Source of the DNA: Microseira wollei NIES-4236
Lineage (GTDB): Bacteria; Cyanobacteriota; Cyanobacteriia; Cyanobacteriales; Aerosakkonemataceae
Reading direction: 5' to 3'
NCBI RefSeq assembly: GCF_020521235.1
Contig: NZ_BLAY01000041.1
Coordinates: 1-61,356 of the forward strand
DNA: 61,356 bases
A program made the translations under genes and the position numbers. Positions 1 through 8,746 of the stretch are shown in pieces; the first letter of the stretch is position 1, and the number at the start of each line of letters is the position of its first letter. The notes under the pieces were generated by a model. That model was not told where the DNA came from. It was given only the letters and a program-made list of their open reading frames with translations, and made no database searches.

Positions 1-185
1 TCTTGCCCGCCTTGGTTGCCCATGCCACAAGAGAAGAATTTTGCTTGTGGGGTGGGCATCTTGCCCGCCTTGGTTGCCCATGCCACAAGAGAAGAATTTT
101 GCTTGTGGGGTGGGCATCTTGCCCGCCTTGGTTGCCCATGCCACAAGAGAAGAATTTTGCTTGTGGGGTGGGCATCTTGCCCGCC
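1..185. repeat. 58-bp tandem repeat, three copies plus a partial
   Basis: Three consecutive 58-bp units start at 1, 59 and 117, and a truncated fourth starts at 175. Within what is visible they are identical. Each unit contains the segment CTTGTGGGGTGGGCATCTTG. A related but diverged sequence lies at about 49670-49745. The first unit may continue outside the window. Short frames read through it, but their composition is that of the repeat, so I do not treat them as genes. Confidence 0.9.
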
Positions 186-226
186 AAAGTTTATCGGTGC
201 AAGATGTGAGATAAGGTACACCTCTC

Positions 227-266
227 GTTTGTATAGCGGCACCATTAATGGTGCCGCTATACAAAC
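227..266. repeat. perfect 40-nt palindrome
   Basis: The arms read outwards from the centre TTAA and pair without a mismatch over 20 bases each, including GTATAGCGGCACCAT and its complement. It sits 80 bp beyond the stop of the leftward TPR gene, so it could act as a bidirectional terminator or be a mobile palindrome. There is no clear T-run after either arm. Confidence 0.8.
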
Positions 267-346
267 TCAGCCTTTTGGCTTTGCTTCACTCGCTGGCAAT
301 CCGCTGTAAAATCTGCAATCTTAAATCTACAATCTGCAATTCCCCT

Positions 347-1246
347 TCATTTTGCCTGAATTTCCCGCACAAACTGGTCGATTTGATCTGCTGTTTCCAG
401 GTCGCCTTGCTGTCTATATAAATCTCTCGCTCTTCTCAGTCGCCCGCTGGCATCTCGAATGCGGCCTAAATTATACAAAGCCATGCCCCAGTTATAGTTA
501 GCACTTGCATTATTAGGCTGGCGGTTAACGGCTTCCCGATAGGCAATTATTGCGGCTTCTAACTGGTTTTGTCTCGCTAAAACGTTCCCCAAACTATTTC
601 GCGCCGCCACAAAACGAGGAGCGAGATTAACAGCTTGTTGATAAGCAGAAGTTGCCGCTTTTAATTGACCTTCTTTCTCCAAAGCCAATCCCAAATTATA
701 ATAAGCATTGGCATTATTGGGAGCCAATCGAATTGCTTGCTGGTAGGCAGTACTGGCTTGAGAAAACTGCTCTTGTTCATACAAAGTCAATCCCCAATTG
801 TAGAAAGCATCCGGATTGCCGGGATCGATTTGAATCGCTTGTGCAAAAGCGGCGCTGGCTTCTTGCAGTTCGCCTTGTTGATACAAAGCGACGCCCAAGT
901 TGTAGTAAGCTTGTGCCAAACTCGGATCGAGTCGCACCGCTTCCCGAAAAGCTGGGATCGCACCGGGAAAATTGCCTTGTTTGCTTTGAATAATCCCCAA
1001 GTAATGGTACGCTAGAGCAATATTAGAGTCGCGTCCCAGTGCTTGACGAAATGCGCGACCTGCTTGTTCAAAGTCGCCTTGGTTGTAAAAATTCACCCCT
1101 TGCTGGAACGAACGCGCCGCTTCCAGGTTTTGCGTTAAAACACCTTCCACCAGTTGTTTATTACCGGCGGTGGCTGGATCAAACGGCGTTAAGACAAAAC
1201 TGGTAACCGCAGCAACAAGATAAATCGACAAGGACTTTTTAAACAT
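347..1246 (-). CDS. secreted TPR-repeat protein
   Basis: The 299-residue product starts with a basic residue pair and a hydrophobic stretch (about residues 5-27, ending near ATAG), which looks like a Sec signal peptide, so it is probably exported to the periplasm or lumen. From about residue 45 to 285 it is built of consecutive 34-residue TPR units with the usual W/Y-x-x-L/G pattern and A-P signatures (for example YYNLGVALYQQGELQEA). TPR arrays bind other proteins; no partner or enzyme domain is visible. It is transcribed away from queA, 174 bp upstream on the same strand, and the gap is filled with short repeats, so a shared operon is uncertain. The specific role is unknown. Confidence 0.85.
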   Translation of the reverse strand: MFKKSLSIYLVAAVTSFVLTPFDPATAGNKQLVEGVLTQNLEAARSFQQGVNFYNQGDFEQAGRAFRQALGRDSNIALAYHYLGIIQSKQGNFPGAIPAFREAVRLDPSLAQAYYNLGVALYQQGELQEASAAFAQAIQIDPGNPDAFYNWGLTLYEQEQFSQASTAYQQAIRLAPNNANAYYNLGLALEKEGQLKAATSAYQQAVNLAPRFVAARNSLGNVLARQNQLEAAIIAYREAVNRQPNNASANYNWGMALYNLGRIRDASGRLRRARDLYRQQGDLETADQIDQFVREIQAK

Positions 1247-1420
1247 TTTTGGTAATTGCTAATTGGTAATTGCTAATTGGTAATTGCTAATTGGTGATTG
1301 GTAATTGGTGATTGGTAGATTTTAGCCGTTACCCATTACCCGTTACGGTAATTGGTGATAGGTAGATTTTATCCAATGACCCATTACCCTCGTGACCCAG
1401 GCGGTCGCCTGGGAACGCCA
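1247..1420. repeat. heptamer-type repeats plus short palindrome
   Basis: Degenerate tandem copies of GGTAATTGCTAATT and related words fill 1250-1390, the STRR-type repeats typical of filamentous cyanobacteria. At 1396-1413 is a short palindrome, CCCAGGCG-GT-CGCCTGGG, related to the CCCAGG/CCTGGG palindromes near 51.2, 51.7 and 57.2 kb. No gene is seen here. Confidence 0.8.
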
Positions 1421-2653
1421 TTATCCATTACCAGATGTTGGCAAAATCAACATGGCATCGCCAAAGGAATAGAAGCGATAGTTGTGTGCGATCGCTTCCC
1501 GATACAAATCTAGCAGCCTCTGACGCCCCACCAACGCACTCACCAGCATCAGCAAACTAGACCGAGGCAGGTGAAAATTAGTAATCAGTCCATCGACGAC
1601 GCGCCACTCATATCCCGGATAGATAAACAAATCCGTCTGATCGCAAAATGTTTGCAATTCGCCCGTTACCGCTGCCGCCCCTTCCAACGACCGCACGACG
1701 GTAGTCCCGACAGCAATCACCCGCCCCCCTCGCGCTTTGGTAGAGCGGATTTTTGCTACGGTTTCCGCCGATACTTCTACCCATTCCTCGTGCATTTTAT
1801 GCTGGGTTACGTCTTCCACCTCCACAGGTCGAAATGTCCCCACGCCGATATGCAGCGTCACAAACGCTCGCTCAATGCCCCTTTGTTCTAAGATTTCGAG
1901 TAACTCTTCGGTAAAGTGTAACCCCGCCGTAGGCGCAGCTGCCGACCCCGCTCGAGAGCCATAGACAGTTTGATACTGTTCTGGTAAAGCTTGGGAGTTT
2001 GTAATATAAGGCGGTAACGGCACATGTCCGAATTCCTCCAACAACTCGGTGAGGGATTTCCCTTCAGGGATATCAAACTGCAAAATGCGTCCCCCAGTCG
2101 CCTCATCTACCTCCAGAACCTTGGCACTGAGTGAGGAAGACGCGGGGACAAAGGGACGCTCTGACGCGGAGAGTAAAGATATCTTTCCCTCCTCACTTGT
2201 CTCATTTTGCCTATCCTCTTCCCGACTAGATGGCGGTTCAAAAATAATCTTCGCACCCACTAGAAGGCGTTTACCCGGTCTGACCAAGGCTAGCCAAGTG
2301 TTTTTTTGGCGCTCTTGGAGCAGTAAAACTTCCACCGATGCGCCGCTGATTTTCCGCCCGTAGAGTCTGGCTCTGATGACGCGGGTATTGTTGAGTACCA
2401 GTAGATCCCCCGGTTGGAGCAGATCCGGCAAATCGCGAAATATGCGGTGGGCGTGGCTTTCTGGAGCGACGACGAGCAGGCGGGCGCTATCCCTGGGCGT
2501 GACGGGATTTTGAGCGATCAGATGCTCTGGAAGAAAGTAGTCATAGGCGGCGAGGGTGCGATCCGCTTCCCTGTCAGGAGCGGGGGTGGGTGTCGTTGTA
2601 TCGATCGGATGGGCAATTTTAATATTGGCTTTAGAAAATTCGTTCACTTGCAT
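1421..2653 (-). CDS. queA: tRNA preQ1(34) S-adenosylmethionine ribosyltransferase-isomerase
   Basis: The 410-residue protein matches QueA, which moves the ribosyl part of S-adenosylmethionine onto preQ1 in the tRNA wobble position to make epoxyqueuosine. Seen in order: [13 protein letters not shown] near residue 38, the [19 protein letters not shown] block, the GHVPLPPYI motif, [15 protein letters not shown] and the C-terminal [26 protein letters not shown]-type region. It is longer than the usual 340-360 residues because of an N-terminal extension of about 35 residues and an insert of about 35 residues (around 145-180, rich in Ser/Glu). The ATG at 2653 is the longest start; one inside the extension is possible. 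Sure of the family. Confidence 0.95.
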   Translation of the reverse strand: [410 protein letters not shown]

Positions 2654-2883
2654 GGGATCGCTCCGGGTACAATAAGATTCCTGGCAGATTTTTGTCGCGG
2701 TAAAGCTGCGTCATCTATCTAAGGATACAGATGGATACGATCTCAACGCACCCCTGGATTGGGGGTAGAAATTGGGTAAAACTCCCCAGTCAAAATTGGG
2801 GGCAAATCCCCTAGTTTTTACCTGTTGAGCTGGGGAAAATAATATCAGTAAAGTATTGGCTTGGCCCCCCAAGTACAAACATA

Positions 2884-3273
2884 ATGGAATACCTCTATTT
2901 CCTCGCGAATGCCAGCCTAACGCAGAGAGTCGTTGATTTCCTACACGTAACCCGCCAACTCCCGGTGCATTCGGTCACAGTCCTTCATCAAATTGATGGC
3001 TGGGTGGTGAAGGTCAAAATGAGAGAACCCCTGAAACCACAACAAGATGGGGACTTTAGGGCGTTCTTGAACGAAATAGGCATTCCCTATCAACCGGAAG
3101 TCCGAGTCAAAATGGCACTCTGGAGTTTGGATGCGGGACAATCACCCATTGAGGTGATGCGTCGCTATCAGGTAGCCGTGGTTTCTCACGGTCATCCGGA
3201 TCGGGAGGAAATTGAAGCTTTTCGCAAGCAGTTTGTCAATGGATTGGGATACTGTCCCGAAACGCTGTCTTAA
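2884..3273 (+). CDS. conserved hypothetical protein
   Basis: A 129-residue soluble protein with no signal peptide or membrane segment. It has a balanced composition, a mix of predicted strands (HSVTVLHQIDGWVVKVKM) and helices, and ends GLGYCPETLS. I do not recognise a named domain. The ATG at 2884 is the first in frame and follows a 230-bp spacer behind divergently oriented queA. The reading frame looks genuine from its codon use and regular amino-acid composition. Function unknown. Confidence 0.7.
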   Translation: MEYLYFLANASLTQRVVDFLHVTRQLPVHSVTVLHQIDGWVVKVKMREPLKPQQDGDFRAFLNEIGIPYQPEVRVKMALWSLDAGQSPIEVMRRYQVAVVSHGHPDREEIEAFRKQFVNGLGYCPETLS

Positions 3274-3829
3274 GACAATTAAACACTTAAAAATTAAAGA
3301 TTAAGACAGTTATTTCTTGGTTTTTAATTTTTAACTAACCTCGCGGAATTCCCCATCCGCCGTTAGCGGTGGGGATGGATAGCGACGGCGCTCTCAGAGC
3401 CAATCTCTCTTGGGAATCTCCAAGCAAATCAGGTAAACTTGTATTGGTCGATGACCCGCCTGACTGTATGGAACATCAAGGCTAATTCCGAAGTAGCGGT
3501 AAGACGCTAGCCGTTCGCGTCAGCGTGGCGTAAGCCATAGAAACATCAGAGATCAGGGAAAGAACTTCTCCCACTTCTCGCCATTGCAGAAATCCACGAG
3601 AAGTTGTACGTACAAAGCTTAAACAACCTGTGGAAGACGGGTTGCTGCCTGTGGAGGCAAAGTAAGACCATCATCGGACCCTAGCTCCGAACTCGTAAGA
3701 GTCCCTAACGTGGCATTTGCCTGTGAGACGGGAAATCCCGAAGACGAATAAGACCGTCGCTGAATTGAGTTGTTGTTGGAGAGCCACCAACCTCAGCTTG
3801 AGCAGGTTGGGGTACTTCAGTTTGACACT
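3274..3829. other. 556 bp without a gene; structured, possible IS200/IS605-type remnant
   Basis: No convincing reading frame is present. At about 3349-3377 a GC-rich hairpin pairs CCCCATCCGC with GCGGTGGGG, much like the hairpin at the 3' end of the tnpB gene in this window (42.49 kb). After it comes a long stretch with many short complementary pairs (for example AGCGGTAAGACGCT at 3493) and no coding potential. This could be the remains of a transposon carrying a guide-type RNA or an unrecognised structured RNA. I could not assign it to a known RNA family. Confidence 0.35.
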
Positions 3830-4441
3830 TCAGTTGTCGAAGGCTGACTGGATGTAGTCTCGCAAGAAGAGGCGATATCCAGGTATCTGTAAGGATCTAT
3901 CAGAAATGATGTCGTTGGCGATCGCTGCTTCAGATAGCTTACGGGATAGCCGTTGATAGCCAACGCAAGCAACGTCAAATCGGCAGGGGTATTCAGCTTT
4001 CTCTGGATAGGCTGCGAGAAAAGCAGTAGCAGCACTCCAGAGTTTAGCTTGTTTTTGGGGCGGGATCGCTTCTCTTCCATCCCCATCCCAATTCCTTTGA
4101 CTGCGGGTTTTAACTTCTACGAAGGCGATATAGGGCATTGAGGAAGAAGGCAGAGGAGCAGGTGGGCCTGTGGGCCCAGGAGAATTTGAACGTACATTCT
4201 CCCCTGCTCCCACAGGCGAGACGCCTGTGCTACGCTGCTCAAGAGCTCCCACAGGCGAGACGCCTGTGCTACGCTGCTCCCCTGCTCCCTGTTGAGCAAT
4301 GATATCCAACTCTCCCCAGCGACAGCGCCAGCGGCGATGTAGAATTGTCCAACCTTGTGCCTGTAACCAAGAGGCAACGAAATCTTCTCCTAAAATACCG
4401 ATATCGGCGGCAGAGGATGGCGGGTGGCTGGGATCGACCAT
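3830..4441 (-). CDS. YraN/UPF0102 family nuclease-like protein with a repeat inserted in frame
   Basis: The family has a restriction-endonuclease-like fold. Seen here are the N-terminal G-x-x-x-E-D-F-x-x-x-x-L block, GELDIIAQ, and after a gap FVEVKTRS (the E-x-K catalytic signature) and the RFDVACV strand. Homologues place GE(L/I)D-LIA and FVEVKTR only a few residues apart, but here about 57 residues lie between them. That insert is encoded by a repeat (ACAGGCGAGACGCCTGTGCT, twice) and by a segment shared with 7113-7160, and it reads through in frame. The start at 4441 (MVDPSH) is preferred over 4501, because 4501 would overlap the divergent gene's ATG. Whether the enlarged protein folds is unknown. 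Confidence 0.8.
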   Translation of the reverse strand: MVDPSHPPSSAADIGILGEDFVASWLQAQGWTILHRRWRCRWGELDIIAQQGAGEQRSTGVSPVGALEQRSTGVSPVGAGENVRSNSPGPTGPPAPLPSSSMPYIAFVEVKTRSQRNWDGDGREAIPPQKQAKLWSAATAFLAAYPEKAEYPCRFDVACVGYQRLSRKLSEAAIANDIISDRSLQIPGYRLFLRDYIQSAFDN

Positions 4442-4499
4442 AGTATGAGGTATCGTAAACATTGATAATAAGAATCGCAGAGTTTTAGCCACAGGGAAC

Positions 4500-5000
4500 A
4501 TGAGGAGCGGAAAAGGTCATCGAATCAAGAGATTTTTACTGATTTTAGCGAGCGCAATTTTGGCAATTGTTAGCACGATAACCTCACCAGCTTTCGCGTT
4601 GGAATATAACGAGGAATTTCTCATCGGTGCTGACTTTTCCAATCGCGATCTAAGGGATGCTAGCTTCACTAGAGCTAAGCTGCAAAAGAGTAACTTTAGC
4701 CATTCAGATTTGCGCGGGGTGAGTTTATTCGGCGCTCATCTAGAAAAGGCGAATTTAGAAGGCGCTGACTTGAGTTACGCCGTCATCGGTCAAGCACTTT
4801 TCCTCAAAGCGAATTTGACTAACGCCGTCTTAGAGGGTGCTTTTGCCCCCAATTCTAGGTTTAACGGCGCTACTATCGATGGGGCAGATTTTACCGATGT
4901 CATGCTGCGCGACGATCAGCAAAAAATGCTGTGTCAAGTCGCCAAAGGCACTAATCCAATCACCAAACGCGATACTCGCGATACTTTAAATTGCCCTTAA
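4500..5000 (+). CDS. secreted pentapeptide-repeat protein
   Basis: A 166-residue protein. Residues about 8-33 form a basic-hydrophobic signal peptide ending SPAFA, so export into the thylakoid lumen or periplasm is likely. Residues 45-140 follow the A(D/N)LXX pattern of pentapeptide repeats (for example ADFSNRDLRDASFTRAKL, ANLEGADLSYAV, ANLTNAVLEGA), which fold as a right-handed quadrilateral beta helix. A cysteine pair near the C-terminus (MLCQV and LNCP) could form a disulfide. It is similar in build to lumenal cyanobacterial pentapeptide proteins; the biochemical role is not known. Divergent from yraN. Confidence 0.85.
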   Translation: MRSGKGHRIKRFLLILASAILAIVSTITSPAFALEYNEEFLIGADFSNRDLRDASFTRAKLQKSNFSHSDLRGVSLFGAHLEKANLEGADLSYAVIGQALFLKANLTNAVLEGAFAPNSRFNGATIDGADFTDVMLRDDQQKMLCQVAKGTNPITKRDTRDTLNCP

Positions 5001-5001
5001 T

Positions 5002-5100
5002 CCGGAAATAAATTTCCGGCCTGATTGCTTAAACCCATTAAAATGGGTTAGGAAATCGTAGAAATCGTAGGTTGGGATTTTGGTTACGAAACCCAACCTA
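5002..5100. terminator. three stacked hairpins between convergent genes
   Basis: Three inverted repeats follow each other: CCGGAAAT-AA-ATTTCCGG (5002-5019), AACCCATT-AA-AATGGGTT (5032-5049) and GTAGGTTGGG with CCCAACCTAC (about 5068-5101), which overlaps the last codons of dnaG. They lie between the pentapeptide gene and dnaG, which converge, so a bidirectional terminator role is likely. The third is of a type often dispersed in these genomes. Confidence 0.6.
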
Positions 5101-7003
5101 CAGCAAAATTGAGTTTTCGATTCAACTCTTTAAGCCGCTGTTTAGTTTTGTAGAGTTCATTAACAAAGTACTGCCAGCGTTCCGTCTCCTTGGTTGGGTC
5201 AGTTTTTTTCAACAGCTCAGAAAAGTAGCTGTATTGTTTTTCGCACATTACCTTTTCCTGGCACGCAACGGCAGATTGAATTAATTCCTCCGCGCAATAA
5301 ATATCCAGTTGAGTTTTTTCGTCGAGGTGAAATAAATGCTGGACTTGAGCCATTTCTTGCTTGAATTCTAGGCAGCGGTCTTGTAACTTCGAGAGCAGAT
5401 CCAAGTCTTCTAAAGAATTTGTTGCCTGTAAATCTAGTATTTGCGCCCATAAAAACCGATGGTGGGAAAGGCTAAATTGTAAATCTCGCTCCTGTAAAGC
5501 CTGGATGACAGCTTGACGGTGTTCTGGACAATGCAGGAAAATACGTAGCAGTAAACCTTCTGCTTTCAGTAAGCGATCGCGATCGCTTTGTACTACGACG
5601 GTTTCCGCAGGTTGCTTTGTTACCACCCCAGTTGATTTTTGTCGCTGGTTTCGTTTAATTTGACCCAGGAGCGTTTGGGCATAATTGGGTACCAGTCGCA
5701 ACTCGCCTTTAGAGAGAATTTCTGCACAACGGTTAATGTATAAGTTGCGCGTCTCTAGGTTGGGAATTTGTGCGAGTAATTTCACCATTTGCTGCACAAC
5801 TCGCTGATATTGATCCGCCTGTTTGAGGTTTTGATCTTTAATCAGAAGCTGAATTTGCCAATCTAACCATAACGGTGCGGTTTCCAGCAGATGGCGATAT
5901 TTTTCCCCACCGTCGCTGCTGCTGTTGAGGAATTCATCCGCGTCTTTACCATCGGGGATGTTGAGAATGCGTAATTGCACTTCCCCAGCGTAAGCTAAGT
6001 CGGCAATTTCCCCGATGGCGCGAGAGGCGGCGTTGGTACCGGCGGCGTCGGCGTCGAAGTTGAGTACGAGTTGTTTGGATTCGGTGTAGCGCAGCAGTTG
6101 GCGGACTTGCGCTAAACTGAGTGCGGTTCCCAACGAGGCGACGGCGTTGGTAATCCCGACGGCGTGGAGGGCGATCGCATCAAAATATCCTTCGACTACA
6201 ATACCTTGGTCAAGCTTTGCGATTGCATTCTTGGCTTGATCGAGGGCGAATAAAGTTTTACCTTTATTAAATAGTTCGGTTTCTGGCGAATTGAGATACT
6301 TGGGTTGTTCGTTGGTGAGGGTTCTACCGCCAAACCCGATGACTCGTCCGCTGGTATCGCAGATTGGGATGATGATGCGATCGCGGAAATAATCGTAATA
6401 CCCTTCCCCCTCCCGCCGCCGTCGAATCAATCCCGCTTGTTCTAATAATTGCACCGGGTAGTGTTTATCTTCTACCAGATATCTGTACAGCGTTTCCCAC
6501 CCTGCGGGTGCATATCCTAACTGAAAGTGTTGGATCGTTTCCTGGCGCAAGCGGCGCTGAGATTGCAAATATTCCAGCGCCTGATGTCCTTGGGACTGAC
6601 GCAACGCATGTTCGTAAAACCGCGCCGTCAGTGCCAGAATCTCGTATAACTGCTCGCGTAGCGAAAGTTGCCGTTGCAGTTCTTGCCTTTGTTCTGCTTG
6701 GAGAGTTTTTATCGGCACTTGGTAGCGTTGCGCCAATTCCAACACCACATCGCCAAACGATTGCTTACCCAGTTCCATCAGGAACTTGATCGTACCTCCC
6801 CCAGCTTGACAGCCAAAGCAATAGTACATCTGCTTACTCGGACTGACGGTAAAACTAGGTGATTTTTCGGTATGGAACGGGCATAATCCGACAAAATCTT
6901 TACCCCGCTTCCGTAGCACGACATGTTCCGAGATTACATCCACAATATCGGCTCGTTGCTTGACTTCTTCGATGGTATCTGGATGCAGGCGGGGATTTTG
7001 CAT
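5084..7003 (-). CDS. dnaG: DNA primase
   Basis: The 639-residue protein is bacterial DnaG, which makes the RNA primers for DNA replication at the fork. N-terminal CHC2 zinc finger: CPFH near residue 41 and CFGC near 63. Then the primase core with VVEGYFDAIALH (acidic Glu of Toprim motif 1), the LNFDADAAGTNAASRA Asp-x-Asp block, and a C-terminal DnaB-interacting helical region. Order and length are as usual for cyanobacteria. The ATG at 7003 fits the conserved N-terminus (LHPDTIEEVKQRADIVDVIS). The promoter side carries a G/C-rich repeat (7063-7206). Confidence 0.97.
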   Translation of the reverse strand: MQNPRLHPDTIEEVKQRADIVDVISEHVVLRKRGKDFVGLCPFHTEKSPSFTVSPSKQMYYCFGCQAGGGTIKFLMELGKQSFGDVVLELAQRYQVPIKTLQAEQRQELQRQLSLREQLYEILALTARFYEHALRQSQGHQALEYLQSQRRLRQETIQHFQLGYAPAGWETLYRYLVEDKHYPVQLLEQAGLIRRRREGEGYYDYFRDRIIIPICDTSGRVIGFGGRTLTNEQPKYLNSPETELFNKGKTLFALDQAKNAIAKLDQGIVVEGYFDAIALHAVGITNAVASLGTALSLAQVRQLLRYTESKQLVLNFDADAAGTNAASRAIGEIADLAYAGEVQLRILNIPDGKDADEFLNSSSDGGEKYRHLLETAPLWLDWQIQLLIKDQNLKQADQYQRVVQQMVKLLAQIPNLETRNLYINRCAEILSKGELRLVPNYAQTLLGQIKRNQRQKSTGVVTKQPAETVVVQSDRDRLLKAEGLLLRIFLHCPEHRQAVIQALQERDLQFSLSHHRFLWAQILDLQATNSLEDLDLLSKLQDRCLEFKQEMAQVQHLFHLDEKTQLDIYCAEELIQSAVACQEKVMCEKQYSYFSELLKKTDPTKETERWQYFVNELYKTKQRLKELNRKLNFAVGWVS

Positions 7004-7062
7004 TGCTTGCCAAAGGTCAAATCCATACCTATTGTATGGGGCATGAACGAAGCTGGGGAAGA

Positions 7063-7206
7063 TGGGGGGACGAGGGGCAGAGGTGCAAAAGGGGCAAAAG
7101 GGGCAGAGGTCCAGGGGCCCAGGAGAATTTGAACGTACATTCTCCCCTGCTCCCCTGCTCCCTTGCTCCCTTGCTCACCTGCTCCTCTGCTCCCCTGCTT
7201 CCTCAT
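7063..7206. repeat. purine/pyrimidine-biased repeat, partly shared with yraN
   Basis: One half is G/A-rich (GGGGCAAAAGGGGCAGAGG) and the other a run of CTCCCCTGCTCC units. The centre, about 7121-7160, contains CCAGGAGAATTTGAACGTAC and is the same as 4165-4210, inside yraN, over roughly 40 bases. The two arms can pair, so this may be a mobile palindromic element. Confidence 0.75.
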
Positions 7207-7852
7207 TCCCCACTATTTTTACTTTGATCCCAGTGAAATTATGAGACTTTTTTTTGCCAAAATATTTCTGCTCTGCTCCAGTATGGGACAATTTTGCCAC
7301 CGAAATTTTAATGGCAAATTTTTCTCATCTCAGATGAAATTTGGCGGTAATTGTTGTTATTTTTAGTCGTAAATTAGGAAGCGTTAAAGTAGGGTGGGCA
7401 TTACCGCCCTACTTTCGCGTTTGATTTGGAATGCGTGGATTACTGTATTTAAGGGTGACAAATTCAGAAGATGTACGTCAAGCGTAGATTTACGATGCCT
7501 TAAGATTTCCCAAGTCCCGTACTATTACTGAAATACTGAGAGATTGCCTAAAAATTCCTTGGCTTCACCCTAGCATTGCCACTTATAAATAGTCTGGTAT
7601 TAGCAGAGCTTATATAGAAAATCACCGTATTATTACTGAAAAAAGAGTCAAAGTATACCCTTTGCCTGAGTGTTGCTAAATATAAATTTCTCATAAACTT
7701 TTTTCTCATCCCGTAGGAGGGCGCAGAGATACGAGAAATGGAGAGCGATAGGTGGGTAGCAGGCGCTGGGCGAACGCAACCAAATCGCTCTTTACCATCT
7801 TCAGAAAATTTATGCAGGCAAATTAATTATATTTTCCTTTCTGCCTCGCCTT
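7207..7852. other. 646 bp without a recognisable gene
   Basis: AT-rich sequence with frequent stops in all frames. There is one hairpin, GTAGGGTGG with CCGCCCTAC, at about 7389-7412. I see no tRNA, repeat array or conserved coding remnant. Confidence 0.6.
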
Positions 7853-8632
7853 TTATGCAGTCTTGAAAAAGCGGATAATTTCCCGGACGTGGTCGAGAAA
7901 TTGGCTGTCTGTGGTCAGTTGAGCGATTGCATGTTGTGCTTCGCAAGAGAGGCGTTGATGTTCCGCCTGATTTGCGGCGCGCAGTTCTTCCAGGGTAGTA
8001 GCGATGCGAGATAAATCGTTGCGAGTTGCTTCCAAGAGGCGCTGTTGCGTTGCGACAATCGATTGCGGTTCTTCTGGGTTAAGTTGGGCTGAAAGACGCT
8101 CTACGGTTGATTCTAGACTGGTAAAACGCGATCGCAACTCCAAAATATCTTCACGAGGATAGACGACTTGTTGGCGAATCGCTGCCAGTCTAACGGCTAA
8201 ATACTCATAAGCGCGGTAAGCTGGACGCAAAAACGTTAACAATAAAGCCGCACCGGAACTAATATATCCGATGGGACTAATACCCGTGGCGGCAAGGGTG
8301 TAAAATGCGATCGCAGAAATTAGGTGGAGTGTAATCGCGATGGGCAGCGATCGCTTAGCCACCATTTTGGCGTAATTAACTTGTTTTTCATCAACACTAA
8401 TTCCTTTTTCAGAAGATTGAGCCGCTTCTGCAATAACTTCTTTTGCTTCAAAATGGATATTCCACGGTACGGTTACAATAACTAACAGCCACTCAAAAAT
8501 AGCGACAGCAATTACCCAGTCGAGAAAGCTACCAGTTGGCACGTGCAACCATTGTAAAATGCCATAAACCAGCAGCACAAAAAATACAACTCCGATATTA
8601 ATACTGATAATGCTGTAATACATTCGAGTCAC
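7853..8632 (-). CDS. membrane protein with C-terminal coiled coil
   Basis: The 259-residue protein has four hydrophobic segments (about 9-30, 37-56, 95-115, 121-140) and then a long charged helical region (about 150-245) with heptad-like Leu spacing, which suggests a coiled coil (for example RFTSLESTVERLSAQL and RLLEATRNDLSRIATTLEELRAAN). It is probably an integral membrane protein with a cytoplasmic oligomerising tail. I do not recognise a named family. It is transcribed leftward, diverging from the DUF4385 gene with a 114-bp spacer. Confidence 0.7.
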   Translation of the reverse strand: MTRMYYSIISINIGVVFFVLLVYGILQWLHVPTGSFLDWVIAVAIFEWLLVIVTVPWNIHFEAKEVIAEAAQSSEKGISVDEKQVNYAKMVAKRSLPIAITLHLISAIAFYTLAATGISPIGYISSGAALLLTFLRPAYRAYEYLAVRLAAIRQQVVYPREDILELRSRFTSLESTVERLSAQLNPEEPQSIVATQQRLLEATRNDLSRIATTLEELRAANQAEHQRLSCEAQHAIAQLTTDSQFLDHVREIIRFFKTA

Positions 8633-8746
8633 CTTCAGATAAGTTTCGCTTCAATCCTGGCTGGGTTATGTGGCAATATTTGAAGAGTCTGTGACGGTTT
8701 TACAAGTTGCACATAATTTTTTTGAACCGCCAAGGCGAGGGAAGTT

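Noticed and set aside
3-309. Rightward frames over the window start
   Set aside because: They only translate the 58-bp tandem repeat and have no independent protein signal.
6508-6862. Rightward frames inside dnaG
   Set aside because: They are antisense shadows of a strongly conserved gene.
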